From: Bacteroidota bacterium
Lineage (GTDB): Bacteria > Bacteroidota > Bacteroidia > Chitinophagales > Saprospiraceae
DNA length: 62,888 nucleotides
Direction of reading: 5' to 3'
NCBI GenBank assembly: GCA_029557915.1
Contig: JAKQHS010000154.1
Location: forward strand, 1-62,888
Shown here: piece after piece, positions 36,601-46,155 of the stretch
Layout: each line of letters opens with the position of its first letter
Position numbering within the stretch: the stretch's first letter is position 1
Notes under the pieces: generated by a model
Seen by the model: the letters and a program-made list of their open reading frames with translations, nothing else
What the model was told of the DNA's origin: nothing
The model's database searches: none
Made by a program: the position numbers and the translations under genes

Positions 36601-37191
36601 CCAGGTCCAGGGTTCACGGTGGTCTCCATCCACCCGTTCCATCAATATTTCGATGTCTGATGCCAGTTTGTCGTGAACATAGGTTTCGTCCCAGGTTGAG
36701 AATGCACTGATATTCTTCATGACCGGATGCTCGTTTTGGATGATTGCGGCGGTGAAGGTGTCGGTCCCGTGATTTTTAAACTGTCCGCCCACCAGGTCGA
36801 TGTATTTGGGCGAATTCTGAAAACAAAAACTGGCGCAGTGGATGGGTACAAAGCCCCCACCTTTATTCACATAATCCAGCAAGGCGGTCTCCTGGGCAGG
36901 GGTGATTTCCTCATGATTGGCGTAGATCATCAGGGCGTCATAAAGGCCAAGGGTTTTTTCGTTCAGATCGTCCGGGTTATTGGTGTAGGTAAAGAATATG
37001 CCCTCCTTGGAAAGGCTGGAAGCGAGCAGGGGAAGGAACCGGGCGGAATTATGATGTTCTTTTTCATGGCCCAGAAAAAGGATTTCCAGTTTTCCTGAGC
37101 CGTCACGCAGGCTCGCGCCCGGGGAAGTGCAGGACGGGATGCCCAGGATGGTTGCCAGCAGATAAATACAGGTTTGTGCCAATCCTTTCAT
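33700..37191 (-). CDS. ThuA / membrane-bound dehydrogenase / HEAT / jelly-roll / cupredoxin multidomain protein
   Basis: A 1163-residue lipoprotein (start chosen at the ATG 37191, signal LLATILGIPSC). Domains in order, in residues from that ATG: ThuA-like glutamine-amidotransferase fold (about 30-260, with SYGH-type segment YTAYGHDERTWGHPGF); a PVC-type membrane-bound-dehydrogenase beta-propeller (about 280-680, WVIETVDYPNTV, ITPNNDVFAS); HEAT-like repeats (about 700-850); a beta-galactosidase-like jelly roll (about 905-1020); and an azurin-type cupredoxin (about 1055-1163) with ligands His (QHNL), Cys (YVCTF), His (PGHW) and Met (IMNG). The usual C-terminal cytochrome c of this family is absent and replaced by copper. 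It follows the tandem esterase by 28 bp. Confidence 0.8.
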   Translation of the reverse strand: MKGLAQTCIYLLATILGIPSCTSPGASLRDGSGKLEILFLGHEKEHHNSARFLPLLASSLSKEGIFFTYTNNPDDLNEKTLGLYDALMIYANHEEITPAQETALLDYVNKGGGFVPIHCASFCFQNSPKYIDLVGGQFKNHGTDTFTAAIIQNEHPVMKNISAFSTWDETYVHDKLASDIEILMERVDGDHREPWTWIKTHGQGRVFYTAYGHDERTWGHPGFQQLVKEGLLWAVGDEAKLKWEKFKSEIPQLVYRDEPGIPNYEKRVPGPRFQEPLSPEQSAKLIQVPVGFDLKLFASEPDIINPIAMDWDERGRLWVIETVDYPNTVREDRTIGDDRIKICEDTDGDGKADKFTLFADNLNIPTSMVFIHGGVMVSQAPYFIFLKDTDGDDKADERKIIMEGWGTFDTHAGPSNLKYGLDNQIWGVVGYSGFDGVIAGENRKFSQGIYRFKPDLSSFEFMTGTSNNTWGLGITPNNDVFASTANNTHSVFLGIPAKTMKDVQGIRPLGSSKIDGHYAMRTITDHVRQVDVFGGFTAASGHNFYTARAYPREYWDHTALVCEPTGHLVHLAKIEKDGAGFIEKDGWNLFASADEWVSPVDAKTGPDGAVWVLDWYNFIVQHNPTPTPERGGFAGENGKGNAYENPLRDKSHGRIWRVVSRQAKPYKPMRLNPGDPDGLIAALNHDHMLWRLTAQRLLVERGKPDILPALYRLARENKDGNGYAAIHALWTLDGLVDLSKEDKAQSVVLESLGHPSPGVRKAAIQILSKAGWREETVIKNNLLNDPDPNTRMAAILSLAELQPSDSLGNVLYKMSLEESVIGDEWLSKAIYVAAVRHKNGFLQAFLADHPGYDPSQVKSRNRESLTYDDESWNKMILPTFIEDAGLDIDGLIWFRKTLDIPVSMAKKAKLSLGPVNDSDISYINGVRVGSTESRHLDKRLYEVAAGILKPGKNVIAIRVEDIGGRGGIYGKPEELFLAAGDQKRSLAGEWKYEVAQEQGPAKTLFSDKSIGETFCEAYLGSLPGTAPDLVENSGEAILIHLKTIKNEMKYDQKTFSVEAGKPVEIVFENPDFMQHNLLITQIGSLETVGKAADKLAADPQGAERQYVPDLPEVLFSTKLVNPQETVKLKFIAPEKPGDYPYVCTFPGHWLIMNGIMKVKAPSL

Positions 37192-37219
37192 GGTCTGAGA
37201 TGTTTTTTTTAGGGAGAGA

Positions 37220-39208
<1,989 letters not shown>

Positions 39209-39249
39209 TTATATTCCTTTCCAGGATTCCTTGCCTTTACGGTGGAGGT

Positions 39250-39771
39250 CTATATTTTGGAAAGGTATTGAAGGACCTGGTTTCTGCGGGACAGGGCTGA
39301 GCCCGACACTAAGAGCACAGGGACATCAAAGTCCCAGACCCATTCATGCAGCAGCTCATTTACTCTTTGCCTGAGTTCTGATAGTTCATTCTCCGGACAA
39401 GCGATGACATCCGGATTTTCAATGGGTACGAAGATCAGCAGGTCAAGGGTGCTCATGGCCTTAAAAACCCTCTGGTACAAGGTTTGGTTTTGAACATGGC
39501 CCAACGCATAGCTCAACTGGATATAGGCCAGGATATCCACCGGGCAGCGGTCAAACAGGGTACAATTTCCCCCTTTGGCGATTTGTTCAATGGAATAATC
39601 CAATTGCAGGAAGAATTCATCCAGCCCGGGAAGATCTGAAAAATGATGACCCTGTTCTTCCAGTTCATGATAAGCTTCCGCGCGGCTTGTATATTCCGGA
39701 AGGGATTCCAGCAGGTTCTCTACCAGGGTGGATTTCCCAACCCGGTGCGCACCCGATACGGCTATTTTCAT
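39250..39771 (-). CDS. Small P-loop ATPase/kinase-like protein
   Basis: A 173-residue cytoplasmic protein with a Walker A motif, GAHRVGKST (residues 7-15), and a Walker-B-like segment, DLLIFVPIE. FDRCPVDILAYIQ resembles the LID/DRxxxD region of small nucleoside or metabolite kinases, as in predicted AAA-type ATPases that share a fold with NadR ribosylnicotinamide kinase. Function unassigned. It is divergent from the esterase at 40039 and lies 101 bp upstream of the tandem esterase, with which it may or may not be cotranscribed. Confidence 0.65.
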   Translation of the reverse strand: MKIAVSGAHRVGKSTLVENLLESLPEYTSRAEAYHELEEQGHHFSDLPGLDEFFLQLDYSIEQIAKGGNCTLFDRCPVDILAYIQLSYALGHVQNQTLYQRVFKAMSTLDLLIFVPIENPDVIACPENELSELRQRVNELLHEWVWDFDVPVLLVSGSALSRRNQVLQYLSKI

Positions 39772-39784
39772 CTTTAATCTTTAT

Positions 39785-39802
39785 CCCGGACCAAGATCCG
39801 GG
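39785..39802. other. Perfect inverted repeat in a divergent region
   Basis: CCCGGA and TCCGGG form a 6-bp stem around the loop CCAAGA, 13 bp from the start of the P-loop gene. No T run follows. It could be an operator-like palindrome or chance; a second CCGG-rich stretch lies just downstream (39818-39826). Confidence 0.25.
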
Positions 39803-40038
39803 TTTGCAGTAAAGTTACCCGGGTCCGGCCATAATTTATTAAACGTAACTGCTCCCGGACTTTGTCCGGATTATGGAGCAAGTAAGAGGATGCCATTCGG
39901 AATACATAAACCGGAAGGGACCGGGAGACTTAACCGACTTGTCCGTTTTTGACGTGTGCTTGTCCTTCCTGCCGTACGGTAAGGCTTCACCTTTACATGG
40001 TCAATGTTGACAAAGAGAATTTAAAAATTTAATAGAGT

Positions 40039-40860
40039 ATGAAAATCTTTAAAACCTTGAAAGGAATGCACACCGCGGGAAAGGCCGGGATGATTTTTTT
40101 ATTAATGGGGTCCTGTGAAAAGGTGGAATTCGACCCTGCCCTGAAACATGAATTTACGATTCAATCCGCCGCAGACGGGTCCGAATACCGGATAGAGGTC
40201 GGGCTTCCCGCCGGTTACCATCCCGGAGGCGAAAAGTATCCCTCCCTCTATATTCTTGATGGGGAAGAAAATTTTGATTTTGTTTCCAGTCAGTGCAGCG
40301 AAATTTCAGATATGCTTGGCGTTCAGAATGTCGTGACCATAAGCATTGGGTATGGGAACGACCGGAGCCTGGATTATACGCCTACTGAAGTCAGCGCAGT
40401 GACCGGGGGCGGTCCGCGATTCCTTCATTTTATTGAGACTCAGCTGATTCCTGCCATGGAGGGGTATTTCAGCGTGGATACCTCCCGGGGAAGCCGGACC
40501 ATTATGGGTCATTCCTACGGAGGACTTTTCGGGGCTTATGCCTTTAGTGTGAACAACAGATTGTTTGGCAATTACATTCTATTGAGCCCGTCCCTCTGGT
40601 TTGACGACCTCGTTTCCTTACAATTTGAAAAACAATACCGGACGGAAAACAAAGACAGATCGCAGCTGGTGTTCCTGGGGATCGGGGAAGCGGAAAATTT
40701 AGGCAGGATGCAGGCCCCTTTTGAAGCTTTTTATCAAACCCTTCAAAGCCAATACCCCCATATCAAATTGACGAAAAACAAGGAAGAAAACCTCGGGCAC
40801 ATGGGTTCAAGGAATCCCAACATCGTTAAAGGCTTACACTATTATTTTCAAAACCGGTAA
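40039..40860 (+). CDS. Putative esterase, alpha/beta hydrolase lipoprotein
   Basis: A 273-residue enterochelin-esterase/CE1-like protein with an N-terminal lipoprotein-like signal (IFLLMGSC). Serine nucleophile motif GHSYGGLFGAY, oxyanion strand YPSLYILDGEENFDF, and a C-terminal His in NLGHMGSRNP. Such proteins hydrolyse short acyl esters, including siderophore-type or sugar esters, in the periplasm. It is 39 bp upstream of a beta-barrel gene on the same strand, so probably cotranscribed with it. The substrate is not evident. Confidence 0.75.
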   Translation: MKIFKTLKGMHTAGKAGMIFLLMGSCEKVEFDPALKHEFTIQSAADGSEYRIEVGLPAGYHPGGEKYPSLYILDGEENFDFVSSQCSEISDMLGVQNVVTISIGYGNDRSLDYTPTEVSAVTGGGPRFLHFIETQLIPAMEGYFSVDTSRGSRTIMGHSYGGLFGAYAFSVNNRLFGNYILLSPSLWFDDLVSLQFEKQYRTENKDRSQLVFLGIGEAENLGRMQAPFEAFYQTLQSQYPHIKLTKNKEENLGHMGSRNPNIVKGLHYYFQNR

Positions 40861-40899
40861 AGCCGCACCTTCAATCAATCCTCTTAAACAAATATCATC

Positions 40900-41514
40900 A
40901 TGAACTCAATAAAAAATATCTGCCTGCTGATCGCGATCCTGTTCAGCATGCCTTTGACCGCTCAAAGGACCTTTTCATCCCTGTCCAAGGAATTCAATAC
41001 CCTTCCAAAACTGACCCTGGAGCCGGGCGTCGGAATCCATACCAATTTTGGAACGGATTTCCTGATCACCACTCTGATTCAATGGAATTGGCTCGACCGG
41101 CTGAGTTTCGCCTCCCATTCTTCCTTCAATATTAACAATATTACCCAACGTTCTTTTAATGGCATCAAAACCAGGTACAATTATTCAATCAATCAAAAAT
41201 TGGGGCTGGGCACCACCTTCTACACCGGTGGGAATTCCCATTCGGTTCTTCTTATGGCCGGTATTAAATATACTTCATACCGGGAAACCCTGGAGGATGC
41301 CCGGTTTGAACCGTTCGGGACGGCCATCCATGCTTTGAGCCCGGATTACGGATTGATGTACAGCCATAAGAAAATTTGGAAAAAATATTTTTTCACCTAT
41401 CGCATGTATGTGCCGCTTTACCCCTGGCCGGCCAAAGGATCCGATCTGCTTTACCTGGAAGGGAACATGGATAATATTGCCCTTGAGGTGGGCCTCGGAA
41501 TCAGAATTATTTAG
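40900..41514 (+). CDS. Outer-membrane beta-barrel protein, family unknown
   Basis: A 204-residue protein with a signal peptide (about 1-21, ending LTAQ). Alternating hydrophobic/aromatic strands (FLITTLIQWNWLDRLSF, GLGTTFYTGGNSHSVLLMAG, WKKYFFTYRMYVPLY) and a closing strand IALEVGLGIRII support an outer-membrane barrel. It has no resemblance that I can see to the duplicated barrels at 14.7 and 18.7 kb. It follows the esterase gene by 39 bp. Confidence 0.6.
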   Translation: MNSIKNICLLIAILFSMPLTAQRTFSSLSKEFNTLPKLTLEPGVGIHTNFGTDFLITTLIQWNWLDRLSFASHSSFNINNITQRSFNGIKTRYNYSINQKLGLGTTFYTGGNSHSVLLMAGIKYTSYRETLEDARFEPFGTAIHALSPDYGLMYSHKKIWKKYFFTYRMYVPLYPWPAKGSDLLYLEGNMDNIALEVGLGIRII

Positions 41515-41532
41515 TGTCGGCCGCAAAATCAA

Positions 41533-41558
41533 TTCGGGGCGCCCTTGCCGTCCCCGAA
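41533..41558. other. Perfect 7-bp inverted repeat between genes
   Basis: TTCGGGG and CCCCGAA are separated by 12 bases, 16 bp beyond the barrel gene stop. It could act as a terminator stem, but no T tract follows. Confidence 0.3.
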
Positions 41559-41617
41559 AGACAAACGGACACCCGCAAAATTTAACTTTATTTACATCAC
41601 CGTAAAATCAGACGAGA

Positions 41618-42547
41618 ATGAAAAAAATGGTCTTTATCATACCGCCCACCGTAGAATTGCTGGATCTGGCGGGTCCGGTTCAGGTGTTTACAGAAGCCAT
41701 TTTCTATGGTTTCGAGACGGAAATCGAATTTTATACCTACCAGGATAACCCGGTCAGCACCTCGGGCCTTGGGTTCGGGAAGATTTCCCATTACAGCGAA
41801 GCGAAATTAAAAGAAGGAGATTATGTCTTTGTACCGGGCATGCACGAAGATTATGTGAGAAGCATTTCTTTTAAGGCCGAAAAAGCTTTTTTTAACTGGT
41901 TGAAGGAATGTTCCGATAAACTCATCACGGTCGGTTCCATTTGCAACGGGGCTTTTGCTTTGGGGCATGCCGGCCTATTGGACCACACGGAGTGCACCAC
42001 GCACTGGAGAAGAGTAAACGAACTTCAAACGCAGTTTCCAAAGGCTAAAGTGGTTGCCGATATTCTATATGTGAGAAGCAACCGGGTATATACCAGCGCC
42101 GGGATCAGCGCCGGGATTGATTTGGCGCTGGCCATCCTGGAGGATCTGAAAGGGGCCCTGTTTACGCATAAAGTGGCCCGGGGACTGGTCGTGTATCACC
42201 GGAGAAGCGGTAAACATAAACAGCACAGCGTATACCTGGATTACAGAAACCATATCCATCCGCAGGTCCATGAAGTGCAGGATTATCTTTTGGAGAATCT
42301 GTCGAAAGAAAACAGTATTGGTTCGCTGGCCGTCCGGGTGGGCATGAGCCCGAGAAATCTCAGCCGGGTTTTTAAAGAAAAGACGGGGATTACGGTCCTG
42401 GAATACCTGACCAACCTGCGCATCGAATATGCAAAAACCATGTTGAACAACCCGGAATACACCGTAGACTATATCGCTTCCAAATGCGGGTTTAAATCGG
42501 CGAGACAATTGCAAAGAATCTTAAAAAAGCAAAACGGAAACAAATGA
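41618..42547 (+). CDS. GlxA-type regulator: DJ-1/PfpI domain with AraC HTH
   Basis: A 309-residue transcription factor. Residues 1-170 form a DJ-1/PfpI-like domain, with the nucleophile-elbow Cys in VGSICNGAFALG. Residues about 210-309 are an AraC-type double HTH (IGSLAVRVGMSPRNLSRVFK and VDYIASKCGFKSARQLQRIL). GlxA-type regulators often respond to amines or metabolites bound by the DJ-1 domain. Stop and start overlap with the DUF4386 gene (ATGA at 42544-42547), so the two are translationally coupled, and the membrane protein may be its target or partner. A TAACTTTA box (one mismatch to the -7 consensus) lies about 30 bp upstream. Confidence 0.85.
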   Translation: MKKMVFIIPPTVELLDLAGPVQVFTEAIFYGFETEIEFYTYQDNPVSTSGLGFGKISHYSEAKLKEGDYVFVPGMHEDYVRSISFKAEKAFFNWLKECSDKLITVGSICNGAFALGHAGLLDHTECTTHWRRVNELQTQFPKAKVVADILYVRSNRVYTSAGISAGIDLALAILEDLKGALFTHKVARGLVVYHRRSGKHKQHSVYLDYRNHIHPQVHEVQDYLLENLSKENSIGSLAVRVGMSPRNLSRVFKEKTGITVLEYLTNLRIEYAKTMLNNPEYTVDYIASKCGFKSARQLQRILKKQNGNK

Positions 42548-43137
42548 ATAACCACAGCGATTCTGCTAAAATTCAGAAGGCCCGGACCACCGGCTTATTT
42601 TTTCTTTTGGCTTTTTTAGCCTACGGGCTTGGGCGACATCTCTTTAAAAGCGAAGGGGGCCCTGAAAAATACCTTGGCGCGGCACTGATTTTTTCGAACT
42701 CCATCATGGTCCTTTTTATTGGTCTCTTTTTGAGAGAGACCCTAAAACAGTCTAACGTTTGGGTTGGTAATATTTATCTTATGGCCAGAGTTTTTGAGGC
42801 CCTGGCGCTGGCCAGTATCTTATTAAACTTAATGCCTTCGCTGAATATTCCGGACGATGCCGGGTACTTTCCTGCGATGTTGGTTTTAGGCTTGGGCAGT
42901 ATTCCGATGTGCCTGGAATTATACAAACAAAAGATCTCCCCAGCCTGGCTGGCACTTGGGGGCCTCATCGGATACACCATTTTTTCCTTTGGGTTTTTAA
43001 TGGAGTTCCTGGGTAAAAAATGGAGTATGTATTTACTGGCCCCTGGGGGTGCCTGGGAAATAACTTTTGCCGTATGGTTAATGATTAAAAATGGACCCAA
43101 TAAAATTCATGATCCATCCCCCGCTAAGGCCGGATAG
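42544..43137 (+). CDS. DUF4386 family membrane protein
   Basis: A 197-residue integral membrane protein with six hydrophobic segments (starting TTGLFFLLAFLAYGLG and ending WEITFAVWLMI) and the family-like LMARVFEALALASILLN. DUF4386 proteins are widespread in Bacteroidota with no assigned role. It overlaps the preceding regulator gene by 4 bp, so it is coexpressed. Confidence 0.75.
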   Translation: MNNHSDSAKIQKARTTGLFFLLAFLAYGLGRHLFKSEGGPEKYLGAALIFSNSIMVLFIGLFLRETLKQSNVWVGNIYLMARVFEALALASILLNLMPSLNIPDDAGYFPAMLVLGLGSIPMCLELYKQKISPAWLALGGLIGYTIFSFGFLMEFLGKKWSMYLLAPGGAWEITFAVWLMIKNGPNKIHDPSPAKAG

Positions 43138-43310
43138 CAGCAAGGGCCATTTTGATCTCGAGGGGGTTGCCGTGTTCATTGATCCCCGAAAGAAATTGAA
43201 TTTCCCCTAAGCAGTGGAATCGCACCCCCCGCACATTCTGCAGATGCAGGCGTCATTTTGTCAGTTGCAGGCCCTCTGGCATGAGGATTGATCACCCCAG
43301 ACATTGAAGA

Positions 43311-43364
43311 TTAATCCTAAAATCCTATTAATCCTACGAATCCTATTAATCCTATAAATCCTAT
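43311..43364. repeat. 9-bp tandem repeat immediately upstream of htpG
   Basis: Six units of nine bases, general form xAATCCTAy (for example TAATCCTAT), ending three bases before the htpG ATG. The same word, in the same orientation relative to the gene, forms the array in front of the convergent gene at 45247-45969. Confidence 0.85.
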
Positions 43365-43367
43365 CCA

Positions 43368-45245
43368 ATGAGTGAAAAAGGCCAGATCGCAGTCCAAACC
43401 GAGAATATCTTCCCCATCATCAAAAAATTCCTGTACTCCGACCAGGAAATATTTCTTAGGGAATTGATTTCCAATGCAATAGACGCTACCACAAAACTTC
43501 AAACCCTGTCCTCCAAAGGCATGGCAAAGGGTGAACTCGGGGACCTCACCATCGACATCCTCCTGGATGAAAAGAAAAAGACCCTGACCATCCGCGACCG
43601 GGGACTGGGCATGAGCGCAGAAGAAGCGCGCAAATACCTCAACCAGGTCGCCCTGTCCTCCGCCCAGGAGTTTTTGGAAAAATACAAGGGGGAAACCAAC
43701 ATCATCGGGCATTTCGGACTGGGGTTTTATTCGGCCTTCATGGTGGCTGACAAAGTGGAGGTGCTCAGCAAATCCTATAACGAGGAGGAAAAGCCCATAC
43801 TCTGGACCTGCGACGGCAGCCCGGAATATACCCTCAAGGAACACAAGAAAAAGGACCGGGGCACCGACGTGATCCTCCATGTCAACGACGATGGAAAGGA
43901 CTACCTGGAAAAAAACAAGATCGAAGAGCTTTTGAAAAAATACTGCCGGTTCCTGCCCTATCCCATTCGCTTTGGCACCCGCACGGAATACGACTGGGAA
44001 GGGGAAGGCGAAAACCGGAAAGAGATCAAAAAGGAGGTGGACAATATCATAAACATCACCCAGCCGATCTGGAAAAAATCACCCACCGAACTCACCGACG
44101 AGGATTATAAAAAATTTTACAGCGACCTCTACCTCTTCAGCAGCCCTCCGCTTTTCTGGATCCATCTCAATATCGACTACCCCTTCAACCTGACCGGCAT
44201 CCTCTACTTCCCCAAGGTGACCACCGGCATGGACTGGCAGAAAAACAAGATCCAGCTGTACAGCAACCAGGTCTATGTCACGGATGAAGTGAAGGACATC
44301 GTGCCCGATTTCCTGATGATGCTTCATGGCGTGATCGACAGCCCGGATATTCCGCTCAACGTTTCCCGTTCCTACCTCCAAAGCGACCGCCAGGTCAAGA
44401 AGATCACCTCCTACATCACCAAAAAGGTGGCCGACAAACTGGAGGAATTATTTAAAAACGACCGGCCCTCTTTTGAATCCAAATGGCAGGATATCGGCCC
44501 GTTTGTAAAATACGGGCTGATCACCGATGAGAAATTTTATGAGAAGGCCATCGGGTTTTCCCTGCTCAAAAGCGAGGATGGGACTTATTACACCCCGGAA
44601 GCCTACCGCGAAAAAATCAAAGACCAGCAAACGGATAAAAACGGCCAGGTGGTTTACCTCTATACCCATGCACCCGAACTGCATCATGCCTCCATCTCGG
44701 CAGCCCGGGCCAGGGGTTATGATGTGCTCCTGATGGACCAGCCCATCGACAACCATTTTATGCAGCACCTGGAGATGAAGATCGAAAAGACCCATTTCAC
44801 CCGGGTTGATTCCGCCACCCTGGACAAACTGATTGAAAAAGAGGACAAGATCGAATCTGTGCTCTCCCAGGAGGAGCAAGATAAGGTCAGGACTTTGTTT
44901 GAGACCTTCACCCAAGGTACCATGAACAAGGTGGAGGTCCAGGCTTTGTCGCCCTCGGACGCCCCGGTCCACATCACCAAGCCGGAATTTATCCGTAGGA
45001 TGAAGGAAATGCAGATGATGCAGGGTATGGGGTCAGACTTATTTCCGGATTCTTACCAGGTGATCGTAAACGGAAACCATCCGCTGGTCGCGGAAAAATT
45101 GTTGCATGCGACCGATGAAGCCAGGCAGAAAGAACTGGCGACCCATTTGTACCGCCTGGCCTTGTTAAATCAGAATTTGCTTAAGGGAGCAGAACTCACG
45201 GATTTTGTGTCCAAAAACCTGGAAGCTTTGTCCCGCAATGATTAG
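43368..45245 (+). CDS. htpG: Molecular chaperone HtpG (Hsp90)
   Basis: A 625-residue Hsp90 chaperone. The N-terminal ATPase domain shows the conserved EIFLRELISNAIDA (catalytic Glu and Asn), DRGLGMS and IGHFGLGFYSAFMVAD. The middle domain has the catalytic-loop Arg region LNVSRSYLQSD, and the C-terminal dimerisation domain ends the protein. Length is normal. It is cytosolic, ATP-dependent and assists folding under stress. It has no visible heat-shock operator, but a nine-base tandem repeat abuts its start. Its stop lies one base from the stop of the opposing methyltransferase gene, with no room for a separate terminator. Confidence 0.97.
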   Translation: MSEKGQIAVQTENIFPIIKKFLYSDQEIFLRELISNAIDATTKLQTLSSKGMAKGELGDLTIDILLDEKKKTLTIRDRGLGMSAEEARKYLNQVALSSAQEFLEKYKGETNIIGHFGLGFYSAFMVADKVEVLSKSYNEEEKPILWTCDGSPEYTLKEHKKKDRGTDVILHVNDDGKDYLEKNKIEELLKKYCRFLPYPIRFGTRTEYDWEGEGENRKEIKKEVDNIINITQPIWKKSPTELTDEDYKKFYSDLYLFSSPPLFWIHLNIDYPFNLTGILYFPKVTTGMDWQKNKIQLYSNQVYVTDEVKDIVPDFLMMLHGVIDSPDIPLNVSRSYLQSDRQVKKITSYITKKVADKLEELFKNDRPSFESKWQDIGPFVKYGLITDEKFYEKAIGFSLLKSEDGTYYTPEAYREKIKDQQTDKNGQVVYLYTHAPELHHASISAARARGYDVLLMDQPIDNHFMQHLEMKIEKTHFTRVDSATLDKLIEKEDKIESVLSQEEQDKVRTLFETFTQGTMNKVEVQALSPSDAPVHITKPEFIRRMKEMQMMQGMGSDLFPDSYQVIVNGNHPLVAEKLLHATDEARQKELATHLYRLALLNQNLLKGAELTDFVSKNLEALSRND

Positions 45246-45246
45246 T

Positions 45247-45969
45247 TCACTCCCTGACCAGGCCTGATTTTTTCAGATACCGGATCAGCCCGTAAGCCAC
45301 AGCCAGCAAGGGTATGATCCAGGCTAATATCGAATTCCTGAAACCGGCGTTATGCTGGGTCAGGTGGGGGTATTTAAACAGGATGATCAACAGGATACCC
45401 GTGATCCAGATAAAAAAAGTGGTATGTTCCTTCAAGAGGTATCGCTTCCAGTTGTACCGCATGGAACGGACCGTCACATACAGTCCGCGGAGCCGGAAGA
45501 ACCACCGGGGTACCCTGCTGCAATATTCGTCAAAGGCTTCACCGAATTTGTTCTTCAAAAAATGTTCTTCGGCGAGCACAATGCACTGGTAAATAAATAA
45601 AAACAGGGGCAAAACGATCAGGGTGTAATAAAGTGAGTTTGCCAATATACCCACCCCGGCCAGCATGAGAATATTGCCTACATAAAGGGGGTTGCGGCAA
45701 TGGGCAAAAATGCCTTCGGTCACCAGGCCTTCGGCATAGACCTTCCCGTCTTTACCTCCCCGTACGATATAAGCGAGGCCAATGGTGAGGGCGCGGATAA
45801 ACTGACCTTTGAAAGTGATGATCAGCCCAAAGACAATGGGCCACCAGAAATAGCCGGGTCCAAACCGGTTCTCGCTGAACAGGGGTGGGGAAGGGATAAA
45901 CAAAGCGAGGTAGAGGACAATAAATAGCAGGTTGCGGTATTTGAAGAAAAAATTGCCGATGGAGATCAT
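45247..45969 (-). CDS. Isoprenylcysteine carboxyl methyltransferase family protein
   Basis: A 240-residue integral membrane protein. Hydrophobic segments at about 12-28, 42-60, 100-125 and two near 185-230 surround the conserved core of ICMT/PEMT-like enzymes: EGLVTEGIFAHCRNPLYVGNIL and, later, EEHFLKNKFGEAFDEYCSRVPRW, which bind S-adenosylmethionine. Bacterial members methylate lipids or small molecules rather than prenylated proteins; the substrate is unknown. Its start ATG is one base from an 18-bp tandem array. It converges on htpG tail to tail. Confidence 0.85.
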   Translation of the reverse strand: MISIGNFFFKYRNLLFIVLYLALFIPSPPLFSENRFGPGYFWWPIVFGLIITFKGQFIRALTIGLAYIVRGGKDGKVYAEGLVTEGIFAHCRNPLYVGNILMLAGVGILANSLYYTLIVLPLFLFIYQCIVLAEEHFLKNKFGEAFDEYCSRVPRWFFRLRGLYVTVRSMRYNWKRYLLKEHTTFFIWITGILLIILFKYPHLTQHNAGFRNSILAWIIPLLAVAYGLIRYLKKSGLVRE

Positions 45970-45970
45970 G

Positions 45971-46103
45971 GTAGGATTAATAGGATTGGTAGGATTAATA
46001 GGATTGGTAGGATTAATAGGATTGGTAGGATTAATAGGATTGGTAGGATTAATAGGATTGGTAGGATTAATAGGATTGGTAGGATTAATAGGATTGGTAG
46101 GAT
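45971..46103. repeat. 18-bp perfect tandem repeat, seven copies, against a start codon
   Basis: Seven identical copies of GTAGGATTAATAGGATTG (45971-46096) plus a seven-base partial copy. The unit is a dimer of the nine-base word found in front of htpG, in reverse complement here because this gene is on the minus strand. In the orientation of the gene the array is G-free and ends one base before the ATG at 45969. Confidence 0.95.
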
Positions 46104-46155
46104 GATAAGAGTAGAAATAAATTTCATTTAGTCCGGGTGCATTTCCCGGGGGCGA

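Noticed and set aside
45971-46103. CRISPR or origin iterons
   Set aside because: Eighteen-bp units are directly adjacent without spacers; there is no replication initiator gene or DnaA boxes near them.
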